From Lachnospiraceae bacterium UBA3850 (lineage in GTDB: Bacteria > Bacillota > Clostridia > Lachnospirales > Lachnospiraceae): 30,949 nucleotides of DNA. Positions within the stretch are counted from its first letter, which is position 1. Each line of letters opens with the position of its first letter. The stretch covers positions 1 through 30,949 of the forward strand of contig DGHK01000038.1 in assembly GCA_002392655.1 (NCBI GenBank), read 5' to 3'. The notes beneath the pieces were generated by a model that saw nothing but the letters and a program-made list of their open reading frames with translations, made no database searches and was not told the origin of the DNA. Shown here piece after piece: positions 16,693 to 24,266 of this stretch. Both the position numbers and the translations under genes were made by a program.

Positions 16693-19393
16693 AATGGTAA
16701 GAGTTGTCATTAACGAAATCGAAATAGAAGTAAAAAAAGGAACAACTATTCTTGATGCGGCCACCTTAAACGGAATAGAGATACCGACTCTTTGTTATCT
16801 CGTTGGTGTTTCTGATGTGGGAATGTGCCGACTCTGTATGGTTGAAGTAGAAGGCTATGAGAGCTTTCTTCCTGCATGCCGTTCTAAATGTGTGGATGGT
16901 ATGGTGATCACAACTGAGAGTGAAAAGCTTACAGAGTATAGAAGAGAGATACTGAATCTCCTTCTTGCGAATCATAAGCTCCAGTGTATGAACTGTCCTG
17001 CAAATGGAAATTGTAAGCTGCAGTATTTCAGTAATCAGTATTCAGCAGACAAGTCTGTTTATCAGGGCTCTGCTGTAATCACAGGTGATCCTGCAACATC
17101 CATTTCCGATGACAATCCGTATATCAGCTTTGATTCTGAAAAATGTATCCAGTGTCAGCGCTGTGTAAATGTCTGTCACAATATATCCTGTAATGGAGTG
17201 CTTATCGGAGAAAGCATCGGAAATAAAACTAAGATCCTTCCTGCATTTGGCAAGGATTATAAAACCAACGGCTGTGAGTCCTGCGGTAACTGTACGAGTG
17301 TATGTCCTACAGGAGCTCTGTTCCTGAAGAGAAAGAAGACCTACAGAAGCTGGGAGACTTCACGTGTGCTTACTACGTGTCCGCACTGTGCTACGGGTTG
17401 TCAGTTCAACTTTGTTCTTAAGGGCGACAAGATAGTTGACGTTGAAACAGTAGATGGCCCTGCAAATCACAGAAGGCTCTGTGTAAAGGGACGAAGCGGA
17501 AGCTTTGATTTTGTATATTCAAAGGATCGTCTTACAAGACCTCTTATCAAGGACAGAGAGACAGGAGAGTTCAGAGAGGCTTCCTGGTATGAGGCGATTT
17601 CATATACTGCAGAAAACTTTATGAAGATAAAAGAAAAATACGGTGGTGAGGCACTTGCCGGTTTTGCCTGTTCTCGTTCCTCAAACGAGGATATATATAT
17701 GGTTCAGAAGATGGTAAGAACATGCTTCGGATCAAACAATACTGATAACTGCGCGAGAGTATGTCACTCTGCAACAGTAGCCGGACTTGCAAGGACACTT
17801 GGTTCCGGTGCGATGACCAATCCGATATCGGATATCACAAAGGGTGTCGACTGCATCCTTCTGGTTGGCTCCAATCCGGAGGAGGCTCATCCGGTTGTAG
17901 GAATGAGAATCCGAAAGGCTGTAAAGAACGGTACACGTCTTATCGTGGTCGATCCTCGTGATATAGGTCTTACGAAGCATGCCGATATACACCTTAAAAT
18001 AAGACCGGGAACAAATGTTGCATTTGCGAATGGTATGATGCATGTGATGATCAAGGAAGACCTTGTTGATCATGATTATATAAATGAATTTACAGAAGGC
18101 TATGAGGAGCTGAAGAAGCTCGTCGAGGACTATACTCCTGAGAAGGTGGCAGAGATATGTCATATTGATCCGGATCAGCTTATTGAAGCGGCGCGTATGT
18201 ATGCGACGGCTGAAAAGGCACCTATCATTTACTGCCTTGGAGTAACTGAGCATTCGAGCGGTACTGAGGGTGTTATGTGTATGTCCAACATGGCTGCAAT
18301 CTGTGGCAAGATAGGAAAAAGCGGATGCGGTGTTAATCCTCTTCGAGGACAGAATAATGTTCAGGGTGCCTGTGACATGGGCGCTATTCCGACGGACTAT
18401 CCGGGATATCAGAAGGTTGATAATCCTGAGGTGCAGAAGAAGTTTGAAGAGGCATGGGGAACCAAGCTTAGTTCCAAGCCGGGACTCAAGGCTACTGATG
18501 TTTTCCCTGCTGCAATAGAAGGAAAGATAAAGGGACTTTATATCTGTGGTGAGGATCCGATAGTTACAGATCCGGATACACACCATATAGAAAGAGCACT
18601 TGAAAGTCTTGACTTCCTGGTAGTGCAGGAGCTGTTTATGACAAAGACTGCCCAGTATGCAGATGTTATTCTTCCGGGTATCAGTTATGCAGAGAAGGAA
18701 GGTACATTTACCAATACAGAGAGGCGTGTCCAGCGAATTCGAAAGGCAGTTACGCTTCGTGGTGACATGAGACCTGATACGGATATTATTATTGATCTTA
18801 TGAACGCTATGGGTTACAAACAGAAATTTATGACTCCGGCAGAGATTATGGATGAGGTGGCAGAGGTTACGCCAAGCTTCCATGGAATCAGTCATGAGAG
18901 ACTGGATAAAGAGGGTGGAATTCAGTGGCCATGTCCTGATAAGGATCATCCGGGTACTCCGATTCTGCATGTTGGAAAGCCTGTCAGAGGAAAAGTGCTT
19001 CTTTATCCTGCAAAGTTCCGTGAGTCTCAGGAGCTTCCTGATGAGGAATATCCATTTATCCTGAGTACCGGTCGTATACTGTATCACTATAATAATGCTG
19101 CTATGACAGGACGTTCGGCCGGACTTGTAGATCTGGCAGGAGAAGGCTTTATCGAGATAAACTATCGTGATGCGGAACGTTTAGGAATAGAGAACGGTGA
19201 GAGAATCAAGGTGAGCAGTCGAAGGGGTGAGATCACCGCAACTGCTCGCGTCGGAAGAAAGGTATCAGAGGGAGAGACCTGGATGCCATTCCATTTCGAG
19301 GATTCACCTGTAAATATACTTACTAATGCGGCACTTGATGATATAGCTCGAATTCCGGAATATAAGGTTTGTGCGGTTCGTATTAGTAAATAA
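16685..19393 (+). CDS. fdhF: Formate dehydrogenase catalytic subunit (Cys type, Mo/W bis-MGD)
   Basis: This enzyme interconverts formate and CO2 at a Mo or W bis-guanylate pterin centre. The 902-aa protein has a NuoG-like N-terminus: [2Fe-2S] ligands C37, C48, C51 and C64, then a His-Cys3 [4Fe-4S] site (H97, C101, C104, C110). A two-cluster ferredoxin module follows (CIQCQRCVNVC at 154-164, CESCGNCTSVC at 197-207). Next are the [4Fe-4S] site of the catalytic domain (CPHCATGC from 232) and the molybdopterin domains. The active-site metal ligand is C360 in RVCHSATVAG, coded by TGT at 17762-17764, so this is the cysteine and not the selenocysteine form. No signal peptide is visible, so it is cytoplasmic. 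It overlaps the preceding gene by 8 bp; mobA and an FdhD fusion lie downstream. Similar proteins are annotated as NADH-quinone oxidoreductase subunit G. Confidence 0.93.
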   Translation: MSEMVRVVINEIEIEVKKGTTILDAATLNGIEIPTLCYLVGVSDVGMCRLCMVEVEGYESFLPACRSKCVDGMVITTESEKLTEYRREILNLLLANHKLQCMNCPANGNCKLQYFSNQYSADKSVYQGSAVITGDPATSISDDNPYISFDSEKCIQCQRCVNVCHNISCNGVLIGESIGNKTKILPAFGKDYKTNGCESCGNCTSVCPTGALFLKRKKTYRSWETSRVLTTCPHCATGCQFNFVLKGDKIVDVETVDGPANHRRLCVKGRSGSFDFVYSKDRLTRPLIKDRETGEFREASWYEAISYTAENFMKIKEKYGGEALAGFACSRSSNEDIYMVQKMVRTCFGSNNTDNCARVCHSATVAGLARTLGSGAMTNPISDITKGVDCILLVGSNPEEAHPVVGMRIRKAVKNGTRLIVVDPRDIGLTKHADIHLKIRPGTNVAFANGMMHVMIKEDLVDHDYINEFTEGYEELKKLVEDYTPEKVAEICHIDPDQLIEAARMYATAEKAPIIYCLGVTEHSSGTEGVMCMSNMAAICGKIGKSGCGVNPLRGQNNVQGACDMGAIPTDYPGYQKVDNPEVQKKFEEAWGTKLSSKPGLKATDVFPAAIEGKIKGLYICGEDPIVTDPDTHHIERALESLDFLVVQELFMTKTAQYADVILPGISYAEKEGTFTNTERRVQRIRKAVTLRGDMRPDTDIIIDLMNAMGYKQKFMTPAEIMDEVAEVTPSFHGISHERLDKEGGIQWPCPDKDHPGTPILHVGKPVRGKVLLYPAKFRESQELPDEEYPFILSTGRILYHYNNAAMTGRSAGLVDLAGEGFIEINYRDAERLGIENGERIKVSSRRGEITATARVGRKVSEGETWMPFHFEDSPVNILTNAALDDIARIPEYKVCAVRISK

Positions 19394-19450
19394 TAATGTA
19401 CTGTGCTTATAAGTAAAAAATGCACTGTGCATATAAGTAAATAATAATGC
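19381..19450 (+). repeat. Degenerate 24-27 bp tandem repeat across the fdhF stop codon
   Basis: Copies begin at 19381, 19408 and 19432, each with TATtAGTAA or TATAAGTAA. The first two then continue to ATGyACTGTGC. The first copy contains the last codons and the TAA of fdhF; the third is partial and leads into the ribosome site of the ECF gene. Confidence 0.75.
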
Positions 19451-19471
19451 TAAAAGGCAGGTATATTCTAA

Positions 19472-20086
19472 ATGCAAAACAATAATACAGTTTCTAAAAA
19501 TAGAGGCGCGTCAGTGCTTAGATTTTTTGATGGCAGTCTCAGGTCAGACCTTCTGGTCATGGTTGTTTTCTGCTTTGCCGGCGTGCTAAGCAAAAAGCTT
19601 ATCAATCCTGTAGCAAATGCCATCACAGACTCACTCCATATACCCGGTGGTATATCGACTGCGGTTGCATTGATGTTTCTTGTTGTTGCCGCTTCTCTTA
19701 CGAAAAGAAAATGGAGTGCAAGTGCTATGGGCATGATGCAGGCTGCAATGGCTCTTGCAATGGGCTCGATTGGCAGCATGGGACTCCTCAGGCCTCTTGC
19801 ATATCTGATTCCAGGTATCGTAATTGATCTTGTGATGCTTATTCCTGAGGGTAAGTTAGGTGGATTACTTACAAGCAGAGCCAAGGCATTTTTTGCCAAT
19901 ATACTGAGCTCTGTTTCGGCTGCGCTTTTTGCGGATTTTGTAGTGTTCCATCTTCCTACGAAGCCTCTTATTGCATATCTTTGTGCTGCTGCACTTAGTG
20001 GTGCTGTGTGCGGATTTGTGGCTGGGGCAGTTGTTGCTCCGATAAAGGATGCTGATGAAAAGAGAGGGAAAAATGAAGAAGGATAA
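19472..20086 (+). CDS. ECF-type transporter substrate-binding (S) component-like membrane protein
   Basis: The 204-aa protein is strongly hydrophobic, with about five to six membrane segments (near residues 25-40, 60-76, 84-104, 108-124, 140-160 and 166-190). Small residues and helix-packing patterns such as MGMMQAAMALAMGSIGSMG resemble the S components of energy-coupling-factor vitamin/metal importers. The substrate is not identifiable by sequence alone. No ATPase or EcfT gene is adjacent, as expected for group II ECF systems that share an energising module encoded elsewhere. It lies between the formate dehydrogenase gene and a small lipoprotein-like gene plus mobA, so a Mo/W- or pterin-related substrate is a reasonable guess. 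The biotin synthase gene further down makes a biotin precursor another possibility. AAGGCAGG precedes the ATG. Confidence 0.65.
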   Translation: MQNNNTVSKNRGASVLRFFDGSLRSDLLVMVVFCFAGVLSKKLINPVANAITDSLHIPGGISTAVALMFLVVAASLTKRKWSASAMGMMQAAMALAMGSIGSMGLLRPLAYLIPGIVIDLVMLIPEGKLGGLLTSRAKAFFANILSSVSAALFADFVVFHLPTKPLIAYLCAAALSGAVCGFVAGAVVAPIKDADEKRGKNEEG

Positions 20087-20507
20087 AAAATTAATCATAA
20101 TAGTAATAATTGTTTTATGTGCTATATCTGCTTGTACATTTTGGTGGTATCTGAGCAGTCGTTCAGAAAATAAAGAAGCTGTGCTTACAGTTGTTTCCGG
20201 CGGAAGCGAGAAGGAAGTCGATGTGGATGGCCTTTCGCTAACACATTTCAGCGGAACAGTTGTAAATGGAAAGGGTGAAAAGAAGGATATCGAGGCTGAG
20301 GGCATAAAGCTTTCTGATGTTATAGATGCGGCGGATTATTCTGAGGTCACAGTTACAGCTGATGATTCCTACTCAGCTAGTGTAAAGAAGGAAGAGCTGG
20401 AAAATGCGTGGCTTGAGGTAAACAAAGGTGAAGTGACACTTTATGTTTTCGGAGATGAGAATTCAAAAAGAAATGTAAGGAATGTTGTGAGGATCGAGGC
20501 TAAATGA
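20073..20507 (+). CDS. Small membrane-anchored or lipoprotein-like protein with a molybdopterin-oxidoreductase-like domain
   Basis: The preferred start is the ATG at 20073, behind GAGAGGG, giving 144 aa; it overlaps the ECF gene by 14 bp. An earlier in-frame ATG at 20049 has no good ribosome site. The N-terminus is KKDKK plus a hydrophobic stretch (about 7-26) with a possible lipobox I-S-A-C at C21, so the rest is probably extracytoplasmic. The body contains GIKLSDVIDAADYSEVTVTA, YSASVKKEELENAW, LYVFGDENSKR and NVVRIEAK, which resembles the end of the sulfite-oxidase-type molybdopterin-binding fold. At this length it cannot hold a whole enzyme domain, and no ligand Cys is seen there. It overlaps mobA by ATGA. 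A binding-protein partner for the ECF S component is a hypothesis. Confidence 0.65.
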   Translation: MKKDKKLIIIVIIVLCAISACTFWWYLSSRSENKEAVLTVVSGGSEKEVDVDGLSLTHFSGTVVNGKGEKKDIEAEGIKLSDVIDAADYSEVTVTADDSYSASVKKEELENAWLEVNKGEVTLYVFGDENSKRNVRNVVRIEAK

Positions 20508-21070
20508 CAGGATACTCAGCGGTGATTCTTGCCGGAGGAAAAAGCAGCAGGATGGGGCAGAAAAAGGCCACGCTGCTATACTGGGGGAAAAGCTTTATAG
20601 AGATAATTATAGATAAGCTGTCTGATGTGGGAATCGATGATATAATGGTTTCCGGTTATGAATATGCAGATGACAGATGTAAGCTTGTAAGTGACATTTA
20701 TCCAAATAAGGGACCGCTTGCCGGTATTCACGCCGCCCTGCAGGCGTCTGTTAATGAATCTGTTCTGGTAATAACGGAGGATGCTCCGCTTGTGAGTGCT
20801 TCTTTTATCAGGGAGCTTATGGAGGCGCATAGCAGGAACGCTTCGAGGATTACGGTTGCAGCTTGCGGTGGAAGAATGCAGCAGCTACTCGGAGTGTATG
20901 ACAAGGAACTCGCATCAATCTGTGAGGAGCTACTTAGTAGCGACAGAGCAAATGTTAAGTTACTTATCGAAAGAGTGGGTTGCGATAAGCTAACATTTGA
21001 CGGTGATGAAATAATTATAAGAGGGTGTAACACACCTGAAGAGTATAATGCTTTATCCAAATATATATAA
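20504..21070 (+). CDS. mobA: MobA-like molybdenum cofactor guanylyltransferase
   Basis: MobA adds GMP to molybdopterin to build the guanylate form of the cofactor that formate dehydrogenases need. The 188-aa protein has the N-terminal nucleotide-binding signature VILAGGKSSRMGQKKA (about residues 7-22), the conserved DIYPNKGPLAGIHAAL region, and TEDAPLVSASFI at the place of the usual C-D-M-P-F metal-binding motif, so that motif is changed though an acidic residue remains. The length matches the family. The ATG overlaps the previous stop as ATGA, indicating translational coupling. Its place in the formate dehydrogenase operon supports the assignment over other nucleotidyltransferases of the same fold. 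Confidence 0.88.
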   Translation: MTGYSAVILAGGKSSRMGQKKATLLYWGKSFIEIIIDKLSDVGIDDIMVSGYEYADDRCKLVSDIYPNKGPLAGIHAALQASVNESVLVITEDAPLVSASFIRELMEAHSRNASRITVAACGGRMQQLLGVYDKELASICEELLSSDRANVKLLIERVGCDKLTFDGDEIIIRGCNTPEEYNALSKYI

Positions 21071-21100
21071 AAATAAAATGACTTAGGAGAGAATGACAAA

Positions 21101-22069
21101 ATGAACATCGAGGGATTGACTGAAAGAGTAGTAGATGGATATAGGATAAAAAGAGAAGATTCAGAATTAATAGAATTATTAAAGTCAGCTGAGCTGGAGG
21201 AACTATTAAAAGGGGCTGACATTGTGAGGGAAAAGTACTCGGGCGATAGGATAGATCTTTGTTCGATTATAGCGGGAAAAAGCGGTAACTGTGGCGAGAA
21301 CTGTAAGTTTTGCGCCCAGTCTGCATATAATCATACTTCGTGTGATGTTCACCCGTTACTTGACTATGATGAGATATATAAAGTGGCACGTTCGAATGAG
21401 GAGGAAGGTGTTAACAGATTTGCAATTGTTAATTCCGGAAGAGGTCCATCGGACGAGGACTTTGAGAATTTGATATGGATATATAAGAGACTTAGTGAGG
21501 AGTTACATATTTCTCTTTGTGCTTCTCTGGGTTTCCTTACTCAGGAACAGTTCGACAGACTGTATGCTGCAGGAGTAAGGAGATATCATAATAATATAGA
21601 AACCTCTAGGGGATATTTTGATAAGATCTGTACCAGCCACAGCTTTGATGATAAGGTTGAAAATATCAAACGAGCAAAAATGGCGGGGCTTGAGGTCTGC
21701 TCCGGTGGAATAATCGGAATGGGTGAGGATATAGATGATAGGATTGAGATGGCATTTGATCTTCAGGAGCTTGAAATCAGTTCAATTCCGATTAATACAC
21801 TTATTCCTATAAAGGGCACAATGCTCGAGGGAGTGAAGCAGCTTACAGAAGCTGAGATACTCAGAACTGTTGCGATTTTCAGATATATAAATCCTGAGGC
21901 GGATATACGTCTTGCTGCGGGAAGAGGACTTATGGAAAATGAAGGCGAAAAAGCATTTGTCGGCGGAGCTAATTCTGCTATCACAGGAAATATGCTTACA
22001 ACCTCAGGGGCTACTATCAGAAGTGATATGGCACTGGTGAAAAGTATGGGTAGGACTGTAAAGGACTAA
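21101..22069 (+). CDS. bioB: Biotin synthase, radical SAM, with an altered auxiliary-cluster site
   Basis: BioB inserts sulfur into dethiobiotin using S-adenosylmethionine and a sacrificial Fe-S cluster. The 322-aa protein has the radical-SAM motif C64-x3-C68-x2-C71 (GNCGENCKFCAQS) and the BioB signatures YHNNIETSRGYF, VCSGGIIGMGED and DIRLAAGRG. By comparison with E. coli BioB, whose [2Fe-2S] ligands are C97, C128, C188 and R260, C140, C200 and R270 are kept here, but the first position reads RFAIVNSG, with Ala108 where Cys is expected. Extra cysteines occur at C54, C81 and C177. This points to the variant class reported from gut anaerobes. TAGGAGAG precedes the ATG. It is 30 bp after mobA. 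No bioA, bioD or bioF is present, so dethiobiotin would come from elsewhere. Confidence 0.92.
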   Translation: MNIEGLTERVVDGYRIKREDSELIELLKSAELEELLKGADIVREKYSGDRIDLCSIIAGKSGNCGENCKFCAQSAYNHTSCDVHPLLDYDEIYKVARSNEEEGVNRFAIVNSGRGPSDEDFENLIWIYKRLSEELHISLCASLGFLTQEQFDRLYAAGVRRYHNNIETSRGYFDKICTSHSFDDKVENIKRAKMAGLEVCSGGIIGMGEDIDDRIEMAFDLQELEISSIPINTLIPIKGTMLEGVKQLTEAEILRTVAIFRYINPEADIRLAAGRGLMENEGEKAFVGGANSAITGNMLTTSGATIRSDMALVKSMGRTVKD

Positions 22070-22073
22070 AGAG

Positions 22074-22862
22074 ATGGAAGATAAGAAGAATAACGAGGAG
22101 AAGAAAACCGAGAAGAAGAAAACCGAGAAGAAGAAAACCGGCATCGGGGATATAGTTAACAGCATAATAGCACTGATAAGCAGCCAGATCGTACTGGGTG
22201 GACTTATGGCATTTCTCGGACTCAGGGTTGCACTAAGTCCTGACAGTGCGCCGAAAAAAATAGCCTGGGGACTTGGACTTGCTATTCTTATTGCGACCGT
22301 GGGACTTCTGATTGGATTCATAAGTACAAAAACCTTTAATCGATCCAATATGCTTCCGATTATCGAAACATTTATTTTTATGATACTCGGCGTATGTATG
22401 ATCATTTTTGCAAAAAAATTCGGGGTTATGCTGGAAGAAACAGTATGCTTTGCAATTATCATAAGCAGTGTTATCAATCTTCTTTGTCTGAAAAACTTAA
22501 ATGATATTCAGTCAAAGTTAGATGCCCGGATGGAGGCACAACGCGCAAGGAGAAGTGAGAATGCGGTCCTTCAGGAGGTGGGCGATGCCGTCAGAGCTGA
22601 TTTTGATAAATATAACGGTGAATTTGTAAACGCTGCAAATCATGTGAAGGGTAAATTTGGTAAGACTACGATGGGGCAGATAATCCTGAATGTTATGCTT
22701 ATTATTATAGCGATTATTATGCTTGTAACCCGTTTTAGTGATGCAGGTAGTATCTACTTAATCTCCGGAATAATAATGGTGCTGAGTGGACTGAATGAAA
22801 TCGTACTAGGTATCCGCAGTGTCAAAGAGAAGAAAAGAGCTGATAAGCTGGAAGCTGAATAA
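22074..22862 (+). CDS. Six-TM membrane protein of unknown function with a Lys-rich repeat N-terminus
   Basis: The function is not recognised. The 262-aa product starts with a charged tail containing three EEKKT/EKKKT repeats (residues 8-22). Predicted membrane helices lie near 27-50, 63-84, 93-113, 118-138, 200-220 and 227-247. A charged, probably cytoplasmic helix (about 140-195) sits between the fourth and fifth helices. The paired short hydrophobic helices resemble HdeD/DUF308-type proteins, but the match is weak. The ATG lies 4 bp after the bioB stop and has only a poor ribosome site, so it may depend on translation from bioB. Confidence 0.7.
   Translation: MEDKKNNEEKKTEKKKTEKKKTGIGDIVNSIIALISSQIVLGGLMAFLGLRVALSPDSAPKKIAWGLGLAILIATVGLLIGFISTKTFNRSNMLPIIETFIFMILGVCMIIFAKKFGVMLEETVCFAIIISSVINLLCLKNLNDIQSKLDARMEAQRARRSENAVLQEVGDAVRADFDKYNGEFVNAANHVKGKFGKTTMGQIILNVMLIIIAIIMLVTRFSDAGSIYLISGIIMVLSGLNEIVLGIRSVKEKKRADKLEAE
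22095..22139 (+). repeat. In-frame 15-bp tandem repeat, 3 copies
   Basis: Units begin at 22095, 22110 and 22125; the last two are identical (GAGAAGAAGAAAACC) and the first differs at one base. They encode EEKKT-EKKKT-EKKKT at the cytoplasmic N-terminus of the membrane protein. Confidence 0.9.
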
Positions 22863-22892
22863 AGCCGGAAGTAGAATGAAACTGGAGGCGTT

Positions 22893-24245
22893 ATGAATAT
22901 ATATGTTGATTTTGATGATTGTCTCTGTGAGACAGCCCGTTATTTCTCTAAACTTTTAGCAGAGATGTTCGGTAAAAATGTTCCATATGAAGAGATTAAT
23001 TATTTCAATCTGCAGGAGTCCTTTTCACTGACGGATGAGGATTATGATCGGATGATGACGTGGGCTCATAAGCCGGAGGAGTTATTGTCGATCGAGGAAA
23101 CACCGGGAGCGGTAAGTACAGTTAATGGCTGGATAGATGAGGGACATGACGTATCTGTTATAACGGGCCGTCCGCTTTTTGCTTATGAGGCGTCAAGAAA
23201 GTGGCTTGATCAGCATGGACTGGAACGAGTCAAGTTATATTGTCTCGATAAGTATGGACGGAAGAATTTTATAAAGGACAGCAGCTATAGTCTGCAGCTG
23301 GAGGATTATTACAAAATGAGCTTTGACCTGGCTGTTGAAGACTCTCCGCTTGCATTTCGTTTTTTTGAACATTTGCCTGAGCTTAGGGTTATGGTGATCG
23401 ACCGTCCGTGGAATAGGGCGGATGAATTCCCGAGTGATAAGTATCACAGAGTTTTCAGTTGGGAAGAGATTAGAAGTCTGGCGGAAGAGATGAGCGGTCC
23501 TGTGTTATCAGATAAGGTGAGCTGGAAGAAGCATTTGGCTGATGGTTCGACCAGCAGCGTGAAAACTGAAGTGATTGTTGAACATTTCACAGAGGTGTCG
23601 ATAAATGGTAAACCGGCCTTTACGCTTTCCTGTACGCCAAATCATTTGAAGGAACTGGTAGTAGGAAGGTTATATACTGAACGTCTGATAGGCAGTGTGG
23701 ATGATATAGCACATCTATTCATCTGCGGAGAAGGTAATATCGCAGAGGTAACACTAAAGGAAAATGTAGAATATAAGCCATTTTCTGGAGTTGAACCGAC
23801 ATGCTGCACCGGAAACAGACAGTATGTTGATGGAGTAAGAGAGCTTGCTCCGGTTTCACAGGTCAGCGTCAATCCTGAAACAGTTTTTGAATTGGTGAAT
23901 CATTTTTCTGAGGATGGGAAGCTTCATAAGAGCACGGGTGGAACTCACAGCTGTTATATACATTTCGGTGATGGAGAAGTGGCTTCCTTCGAGGATATAG
24001 GAAGGCATAATGCACTCGATAAGGCGGTGGGGCATATGCTTCTTAATAATAAAGAGGCAGAGGGCTGCGTGCTTTTTACAACAGGACGCGTGGCTGCTGA
24101 TATGGTTATAAAAACAGTTGCTTCAGGGATTCCTGTTCTTGTGAGTAAAGCTGTGCCGACAACAAAAGCACTTTCACTTGCGAAAAAGTACGGACTAAAG
24201 CTTATTTGTAAGGCGTGGCCGGATTCTTACCTGGATATGGAATAA
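22893..24245 (+). CDS. fdhD: HAD-family 5'-nucleotidase-like domain fused to FdhD, formate dehydrogenase accessory sulfur carrier
   Basis: FdhD passes sulfur from a cysteine desulfurase to the Mo/W cofactor and is required for active formate dehydrogenase. The C-terminal part (about 220-450) is FdhD: TGGTHSC at 348-354, FEDIGRHNALDK at 366-377, TTGRVAADMVIK, and the final KKYGLKLICKAWP. In the expected cysteine loop it has EPTCCTGN, adjacent C304-C305 rather than the CxxC of E. coli FdhD. The N-terminal part (1 to about 200) is a HAD phosphatase resembling 5'(3')-deoxyribonucleotidases: DFDDC at 6-10, VITGRP with T91, and EDSP with D150. FdhD is normally about 250-280 aa alone, so this is a fusion within one uninterrupted frame. 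GGAGG precedes the ATG. Confidence 0.9.
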   Translation: MNIYVDFDDCLCETARYFSKLLAEMFGKNVPYEEINYFNLQESFSLTDEDYDRMMTWAHKPEELLSIEETPGAVSTVNGWIDEGHDVSVITGRPLFAYEASRKWLDQHGLERVKLYCLDKYGRKNFIKDSSYSLQLEDYYKMSFDLAVEDSPLAFRFFEHLPELRVMVIDRPWNRADEFPSDKYHRVFSWEEIRSLAEEMSGPVLSDKVSWKKHLADGSTSSVKTEVIVEHFTEVSINGKPAFTLSCTPNHLKELVVGRLYTERLIGSVDDIAHLFICGEGNIAEVTLKENVEYKPFSGVEPTCCTGNRQYVDGVRELAPVSQVSVNPETVFELVNHFSEDGKLHKSTGGTHSCYIHFGDGEVASFEDIGRHNALDKAVGHMLLNNKEAEGCVLFTTGRVAADMVIKTVASGIPVLVSKAVPTTKALSLAKKYGLKLICKAWPDSYLDME

Positions 24246-24266
24246 TTATTATATGTGAAGGGTGTT

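Noticed and set aside
17759..17764. Selenocysteine site in formate dehydrogenase
   Set aside because: The codon at the metal-ligand position is TGT, and the frame has no internal TGA.
17732..19087. Long 451-codon frame on the minus strand inside fdhF
   Set aside because: It is fully antisense to a certain gene, has low-complexity composition and no family features; a codon-bias shadow.
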